Of a stretch of 22,500 nt of DNA, positions 17,009 through 22,500 are shown one piece after another. Origin of the DNA: Cristatella mucedo (Eukaryota; Bryozoa; Phylactolaemata; Cristatellidae); NCBI GenBank assembly GCA_009760855.2, contig WPIO01000011.1, positions 1,342,501 through 1,365,000 of the forward strand, in the 5' to 3' direction. The stretch's first letter is position 1. Every line of letters begins with the position of its first letter. Made by a program: the position numbers and the translations under genes. The notes under the pieces were generated by a model. The model made no database searches. It saw nothing but the letters and a program-made list of their open reading frames with translations, and was not told the origin of the DNA.

Positions 17009-17110
17009 GCAATAATAATAATAATAATGCACTTGATAAAGCGCCCTCAGAGAACTTAATCTCTCTCTAGGCGCTTTACATTTGCTGCAAAGGGATAAAT
17101 AGGCATGTAA
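17009..17110 (-). mobile_element. Antisense LINE family 2 3'-tail copy
   Basis: It starts with (AAT)6-7, then the reverse complement of the family 2 tail with the hairpin at 17038-17077. It is separated from the similar copy at 16835 by about 60 bp of other sequence. Confidence 0.8.
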
Positions 17111-17647
17111 ATTTTTACGCGCTACGGTCAAATAACAATCAGAATAACTTTAGACAGGTCTTAGCTGTATCGTTTCCATATACGATGTTCGCAAGAACTT
17201 CAGTTTTCGGAAGAATTCTGCAACGAACACGAACGCACGTTAGAGCGCTCTATGTCAGGAGGCAAGAATGCAATTGCCTTGCCATCCTATGGATGAAGGC
17301 CATCCAACAAGGACTCCATCAAAATGACGGCTACTCAAGTATCAGTCTTCGTTCGGCAGTGCCATCCATGTATACGTTTTTGAAGAGGTGTAAGCTGCTT
17401 ACAAGTCGGACCTGTACAAAGTGGTGATATCCAGCAGCACCAGACATGGTTGGCAATCCCTTGCCACTGGTACCGGATGATATGCCAAGGATATTACAGC
17501 CACAGACATTCCGGCTACTGCGATCAGCCTATGATGTTTTGGGCATTGCCGAGCCGGCGGCAATAATTCGGGAATGGAGAAGCCGGCGGCCAAAGAGCTG
17601 ACTTTTCCGCCAAGGAGTTGGACAAAAGCCCGACAAAGTGGGTGAAA

Positions 17648-17983
17648 AGGATCTCATTGTTTCTCCTCAGCGACAGCGGCCATGCCGCTTCCTTTCCCGG
17701 CACCCCTGCTAGCGATCTCCACACCTTTGGCCAAAAGGTCAGTGCCTCGATAGCTCACATGAACCTACCTATCCCACCCCCCTAAAAAATGGTCACAGTC
17801 TTGCAGCATGGTGGCAGGGTGAAGACAAGAAGGGATGGGGCTGGAGGGGGAAGGGGTGGCTCGATGGGTTCCGGGGTGACAGAAGAGGAGATAGAATGGC
17901 TGAGGGGTGTGGAGATCGCTAGCAGGGGTGCCGGGAAAGGAAGCGGCATGGTCGCTGTCGCTGAGGAGAAACAATGAGATCCT
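17648..17983. repeat. 78-bp inverted repeat, one mismatch, 180-bp loop
   Basis: Arms 17648-17725 and 17906-17983 are inverted copies that differ at one position (GGCCGCTG versus GGTCGCTG). The loop is 17726-17905. A transcript of either strand would fold into a 78-bp near-perfect stem. It lies within the candidate DNA transposon. No protein domain is recognisable in arms or loop. Confidence 0.93.
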
Positions 17984-18122
17984 GGCAGAGGCCGGGATGG
18001 CCTGTGCTAGTAGTCGGCGTGAGTGAAGTTACCTTACCATATACCTTTCTTCCCTTACGAAAATTTGACTTACGGCAGGTTTTCCAGTCCCTTTCTATTT
18101 CGTAAGTCGGGGTCTGACTGTA

Positions 18123-18674
18123 TTTCGTTCCGTGAATGTGCTGTGGCTTTTAAACTTCCGAGGTGAAGAGTTGCCACCACAAGCACACTTAGTGCTCTTT
18201 AGAAACACCATGTGCATCCAGGCGTAATCACTTCCGACCGGTTGAACTTGGCTGCTTAATTGCGGGGGGGGGGGGGGGGGGGGCGGCGCGTGTGTGTAAA
18301 GGGAAGCCGTTGTTGGATGCTATCACTACCGCAGCCTGAGCAGCGTGATACGCTGAGTGTCTGAGCAAGTCGAGCGAGGGAGTTGGGCCAGCCACGTGGT
18401 AATTCGTTCAAAGCATGCCGAACTATTGCAAGTGCAAACCTTCCTGCTTTTTCTCCTACGAGCGGATGCTAGCTGCAGAAAGTCGTTCACTTTGACAGAG
18501 GCAAGAAGTGAAGGTGCTCAACAATACGTCGTCTGCTCACCATCTCAGAACTGCAATGGCACTTGGTTCGTAAACTTGAAATAAATGGGAAAATCTAGGA
18601 ACAATAAAGAATTTGTAAAAAAAAATAATCCATTCTCACCTCCCGACACCAAGCGCTACCAGCGTTTCTTGTCT
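18123..18674. other. Intergenic or intronic stretch with a G20 run and poly(A)-like end
   Basis: A run of 20 G lies at 18264-18283. AATAAA occurs at 18580-18585 and 18603-18608, the second followed within 10 bp by an A-run (about 18617-18625). This looks like a 3' end with poly(A), i.e. either a real poly(A) site or a retroposed transcript end. No coding exon was recognised before it. Confidence 0.4.
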
Positions 18675-18762
18675 GTTGCAGAATTATGTTCCGAAAACCG
18701 AAGTTCTTGTGAACATCGTATACGGAAACCTATACAGCCAAGACCTATTTAAAGCTTATCTG

Positions 18763-19129
18763 TTTGCTGCTTGACCTTGCACCTGAGAAATTACGTGCCT
18801 ATGGACGGACATATAAACGATTATCGCTTCGGGCTGCTGGATCAGCCGTTCTGGCAGTGGCGTTAGATACACCTGTGGCTAGTAACTTGCATATTAGTTA
18901 TGATGGTGGGTATCTATTATCGCTTCGTTATCATAGTTCAAATGCATTCCTATATGTTATTGCTGTTGCTAAGACCCGTGAATTATGCATTAACAAAAGA
19001 AAAGCACTCTGAAGCCGACGTGGGGGCCTCGAGCTGACACCTTTCGTTTGACTGGAGCTGCGACCTGAGTACTCGTTCATTTGGTATTCCTAACGTTGTC
19101 TCGAACCGCTTATAACTTTTCCCTCAAGC
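18763..19129 (+). other. Stretch before the long LINE family 2 copy, no gene recognised
   Basis: A short open frame (to about 19012) has no recognisable domain. It may be the 5' part of the LINE that follows, but I cannot support that from motifs. Confidence 0.25.
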
Positions 19130-19726
19130 GTAACTGTGAATCTCTCTAACTTAGTGGTCATTAGGCCTGCTATAACTCCGGCGGCCCAACTTAACGCTTG
19201 TCTCTTGAATCCTCACTCAACTTGCAATAAACCTCTATTTATAAGCGCCCTTATTTCTGAAAAAGGCCTCGACCTGCTCGTCTTGACTGAAACTTGCTAA
19301 ATCGGTAAACTGTCCGACCCGATTGGCTTCTTCTTCTTTCATACCCCTAGATCAATCGAAAATTAAGGTAGAGTCGTCATTATCACACACTTGACCTAAA
19401 TTTCAAGCCGTTTGCAGTACCCTCAAAGCAGTCTTTCGCATCTATTGTCTTGATTTTAGCCGACAACAAGCTACCGATGGTTGCAGTAGTCTATCACCCA
19501 CCAGGTACCTAGTCCTCCTTTATCTCAGATTTCTCTGATCTCATTTTGATTTTATGTGCAAGAAATCGATCTTTCGCCGTTATGGGTAATTTTAACATTC
19601 ATTATGACAACTTAACTGACGCCTTAAAAGTGCAGAAGAATTTCGTGCTCTGACTGACTCATTTTCTCTTGTGATTCATATGCATAACCTACCCACAACA
19701 ACGGTCACACACTCGATCAAATATTA

Positions 19727-19996
19727 ATAATAATAATAATATTGCACTTGATAAAGCGCCCTCAGAGAACTTAATCTCTTTCTAGGCGCTTTACATTTGC
19801 TGCAAAGTGATATGCAATAGAATAGTAAGTAAAATCATGCTTGAAAAACAAACAAAATGAATAATATGGTTAGGGGTGACATGCACAGGGTCAGCATGCA
19901 AATGTGGTTAGTGGCAGCATGCACAGTGTCAGCATGCACAGTGTCAGCACGCATAAGCACATCAAGGACGAATCAAAGGGACCCACTAAATGCTGT
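19727..19996 (-). mobile_element. Antisense LINE family 2 3' UTR insertion inside a LINE
   Basis: It starts with ATTAATAATAATAATA and includes the hairpin (19753-19792). It extends through a 3' UTR with 15-bp tandem units (CAGCATGCACAGTGT, twice) to about 19996 (the AGGGACCCACTAA block matches TTAGTGGGTCC of the relic near 14038). It interrupts the endonuclease of the LINE at 19130-22320. Confidence 0.8.
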
Positions 19997-21189
19997 CCTA
20001 AATGATATTCTTCCACAACTGTATTCTATCATCCCCTAATATTACCAAATCCTGCTGACCTCACCACATGCAGATCTCGTTCCATCTACAATGTGTGTGG
20101 TTCTCCCTCCTCATCTAAAATCACATGTGAATCGCGGAACCTCAAGACCCTTGACATCGATGCTATCCGTGCGAGGATATCTGCTTCGCCTCTGCTGGTC
20201 AATCCCCCTTCCGACCTGTCATCATTGGTAGATTTCGACAACATATCAGTAGCTGGCATGCTCGACGAGTTTGCACCCCTGACTAGGCGCAGTGTGCGCC
20301 CTTGCTCATACGGCTTATGGTTTACCACAGGCATGAAACTAGCTAGAAAAAACATGCACAATGTCAGGACTGACTGTCCATCGACAGACATACGAGGACT
20401 ACTGTTGAGCGTATCAATCGATCCTAGCAAAGGCCAAGTCTAGCTTCTATAAAAATATTGTTGAATCACAAATGCACAATCCAAAAATGCTGATGTCGAC
20501 GATCAACCATCTCAACTGCTCCCAGGTGAACTCCTTACCAAATGATCCGTGTGATGATTTAGCAGATCGCCTCTCTACCTTTTTTGTCAAAAAGCAGGAC
20601 AAGATCGGGGAGTCCATCCCTAAGATGGCAGCATCTCCCCTGGAATGCTGTCCCTCAATTCCATGCAGCACCTCAATGTCTACATTCAAGGAGGTCACTG
20701 GTGACCTCGTCCTGAAGTGTATATCCCAATCGAAGAAGACAAATAGTCCTTTACAACCCTATGCCATGCATAACTAACATCATAAACATGTCTCAGGTCA
20801 TGCCCCAGCACCTTTCGAAAACCCTGTAATCAGGCCACTACTCAAGAAAGCAACACTAGACCAAGAGAGCTTGAGTAACTTTCCCCCCAGTCTCCCTTCT
20901 ACCGTTCCTATCAAAACACTGGAACGAGTCGTAGCAGACCAGCTGAACTCGTATATTGAAACTTCAACCCTTGCTAGTAAGTTCCAGTCTGGTTTAAGAG
21001 GTAATCACTACACAGAGTCAGCATTGCATCGGGTGTACAGCGACCTACTTAGGAATGCAGACATGGGTAGAGTATCATTGCTTGTTTTGCTCGATCTTTC
21101 GGCAGCTTTTGTTACTATCGATCTTCGAGTCCTTGTTGAGCGCCTCTCATCTCGCCTGGGCATCATTGGCACTGTACTGCAAGGGTTCA

Positions 21190-21335
21190 CCCCTAACCAT
21201 AGTATTCATCTTGTTTATCAAGCCTGATATCACTCACCATTCAATTGCATTTCCTTTGCAGCAAATGTAAAGCACCTAGAAAGAAATTGAATTCTCTGAG
21301 GGTGCTTTATCAAGTGTATTATTATTATGGTTATT
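21190..21335 (+). mobile_element. Sense LINE family 2 tail insertion inside the RT domain
   Basis: ACCCCTAACCATAGTATTCA begins the 3' UTR-type sequence, then TTTGCAGCAAATGTAAAGCA, the hairpin at 21269-21308 and an ATT-rich end. It splits the RT between TVLQGF and RSYLSGR, which are contiguous (TVLQWFxSYLSGR) in intact relatives. No clear target-site duplication was found. Confidence 0.8.
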
Positions 21336-22320
21336 ATTACTAATCAGGTCCTATCTCAGTGGGAGGCTCCAGACTATCGTTGTGAGCAGACAAAGAACAT
21401 CCGAGGAACCTCTGAAACATGGGGTACCTCAGGGAACTGTGCTTGGTCCCCTTCTTTTCACGGTTTATACTCTCCCTCTTGCCGATGTGATTTCCAGGCA
21501 CACTCTAGGCTTTCACTTGTATGCAGGTGACACTCGGTTATACCTTTGTTTTGATCTCTCCCAGCCCTCCAGCACGTCGAATTCTCTCAACTTCCTTACT
21601 GCATGTATTGATGACATCTGCACATGGATACCAGCAAAGTTTCTTAAACTGAATGATGATGCAACCAACGTACTTGTTATGGGCAAACCAAGTGTGATTC
21701 AGAAATTGGAAAGCTTAATTCTCAAAATCGGCTCAGCCATCATATCTGCTGTTGAATCTGCACGAAATCTAGGTGTCATGTTCCAAACCTTTAAATAGAT
21801 AGCCACCTCAGCTCCGAAGTCAAGTCTGCCTACTTTCAGCTACATAACTTGGCTAAAATCCAGGCTTGTTTGGACAGGAATACCGCATCTATATTGGTCC
21901 ATTCATTTGTGACATCCCGTCTTGACTTCTGTAACTCACTGCTTGCTGGTCTACTGGCCTGAGCAATCAGGTGCTTGCAGCTGGTGCAAAACTGCAACTG
22001 CAGGTTTGTCTGTCGTGAGCGTCTCAGTTGCCACATCACACCACCTCTCGCCGACCTGCACTGGCTACCAGTCAAGCAACGCATCGACTTCGAGGTTTTG
22101 TTGCTCACTTTTAGGTCCCTTCATTCTTCGGCTCCAGCCTACCTATCAGATCTACTCCCCGACCAGGCTCAGTTTCGTACCACCCGCTTTTCGGAATTTA
22201 ATCGTTTTCCTATACCTCGTACAAACCGCTAACCATTTGATTGTGCTTCCTTTGCAGTAAATATAAGTGCCTTGGAAGAGATTGAGTTCTCTGGGGGCAC
22301 TATATCAAATTATTATTATT

Positions 22321-22500
22321 AAAACCTAGATTGAGTACTAATTCAGCATCGGTAATTATCTATATAGACCGTGCATGTTTGGCCCAGTGGTTAAAGTGCT
22401 CGCCACGACCAAGGTCAAGGTAAATGAATGTATTCGATTATCGTGGGTCTCCAGATTTTATTTCTGCACGCGAAAGCAAGGAAGAGATTGCTGCTGATAA
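22321..22500 (+). other. Window end; possible start of a tRNA-derived SINE
   Basis: TGGCCCAGTGGTTAAAGTGC at 22380-22399 matches a Pol III A box (TGGCNNAGTGG), typical of tRNA-derived SINE heads. No clear B box (GGTTCGANNCC) follows before the window ends, so the element is degenerate or the match is by chance. Confidence 0.3.

Larger units (their letters stand above)
16620..18122. mobile_element. Candidate non-autonomous pogo/Tigger-like DNA transposon
   Basis: The left end reads TACAGGTGGCTCCCGACTTA (16620 on). The right end, read on the - strand from 18122, is TACAGTCAGACCCCGACTTA. Both begin TA-CAG and share CCCGACTTACGA, fitting a TA target duplication. Beyond about 25 bp the two ends differ, so they may belong to two related elements rather than one. 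Inside are two antisense LINE tails and a long inverted repeat; no transposase was recognised. Confidence 0.45.
17140..18762. repeat. Pair of ~85-bp inverted repeats 1.45 kb apart
   Basis: Positions 17140-17224 and the reverse complement of 18675-18762 align through AGGTCTTRGCTGTAT, TATACGATGTTC, AAGAACTTC, GTTTTCGGAA and ATTCTGCAAC with scattered differences (roughly four in five positions alike by eye). The pair spans the 78-bp inverted repeat and crosses the right end of the candidate element at 18122. The sequence between contains no recognised gene. Confidence 0.7.
19130..22320 (+). mobile_element. Inactivated LINE family 2 copy with two nested tail insertions
   Basis: The endonuclease starts near 19180 (LNACLLNPHSTCNKP...SEKGLDLLVLTE). 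VVYHPPG lies at about 19485-19505, and the DFNIH motif at about 19585 reads GNFNIH (Asp lost). GHTLDQI near 19705 is cut by an antisense insertion (19727-19996). The linker is at 20090-20440 (SPLLVNPPSDLSSLVDFDNI). The RT starts at about 20890 (LERVVADQLNSYIETS). Motif A at about 21100 reads SAAFVTIDL instead of FDTID, so the catalytic Asp is lost. After TVLQGF (about 21190) a sense tail copy is inserted; the RT resumes at 21342 with RSYLSGR and GVPQGTVLGPLLF. Motif C reads YAGDT instead of YADDT. The C-terminal part is CHITPPLADLHWLPVKQRID near 22030-22090. The 3' hairpin (22265-22302) and ATT-rich end close the element. Confidence 0.9.

Noticed and set aside
17765-17977. Short frames in the 78-bp inverted repeat and loop
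   Set aside because: Both strands are open over the same stretch because of the inverted arms; no domain and no splice support.

Overview
The window looks like nuclear DNA of an animal, probably an invertebrate bilaterian. Genes are split by spliceosomal introns, all long LINE relics are of the CR1/L2/jockey broad type, and microsatellites are abundant. The bilaterian inference rests on an eMIC domain (the SRRM3/SRRM4-type microexon-splicing domain), which from what I know of the family is a bilaterian feature. I cannot name the species.

Two host genes are readable, both on the + strand. The first (3654-6417) is the 3' end of an Srrm2/3/4-type splicing factor: an RS-rich exon (3654-4064) and a last exon (6282-6417) that join in frame to give the eMIC core ...RRIT|S|ARKRPVPY.... 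The 2.2-kb intron between them holds a LINE relic and a large (TA)n/(TG)n block. The rest of this gene lies upstream of the window. The second (8559-16066) is an RPUSD2-like RNA pseudouridine synthase. I reconstruct nine exons whose phases all agree (592 codons), with the S4-like segment, the KPSSMPVHP motif, the catalytic RLDRLTSG motif and [11 protein letters not shown]. Its last short exon was not found. Intron 2 of this gene contains a pure, uninterrupted run of 185 CTG units (9557-10111), the most striking feature of the window.

The rest is repeat-derived. Family 1 LINE: a long inactivated copy (about 541-3358), plus 3'-end copies at 7285-7770, 10699-11079 (- strand) and 11965-12174, two of which carry an extra head of about 180 bp. 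Family 2 LINE: relics at 4312-5215, 13240-14240 and 19130-22320, plus short 3'-tail copies at 5761-5860, 16835-16955, 17009-17110, 19727-19996 and 21190-21335. The tail contains an RNA hairpin whose stem covaries between copies. Between 16598 and 18762 lie inverted-repeat structures resembling pogo/Tigger-like DNA transposon ends, including a 78-bp inverted repeat with one mismatch. Just after RPUSD2 exon 9 are two adjacent perfect palindromes (26 and 44 bp).

The long open frames across 9200-10470 on both strands are artefacts of the triplet repeat, which is open in all frames. No rRNA, convincing tRNA gene, CRISPR array or bacterial-type operon was seen.
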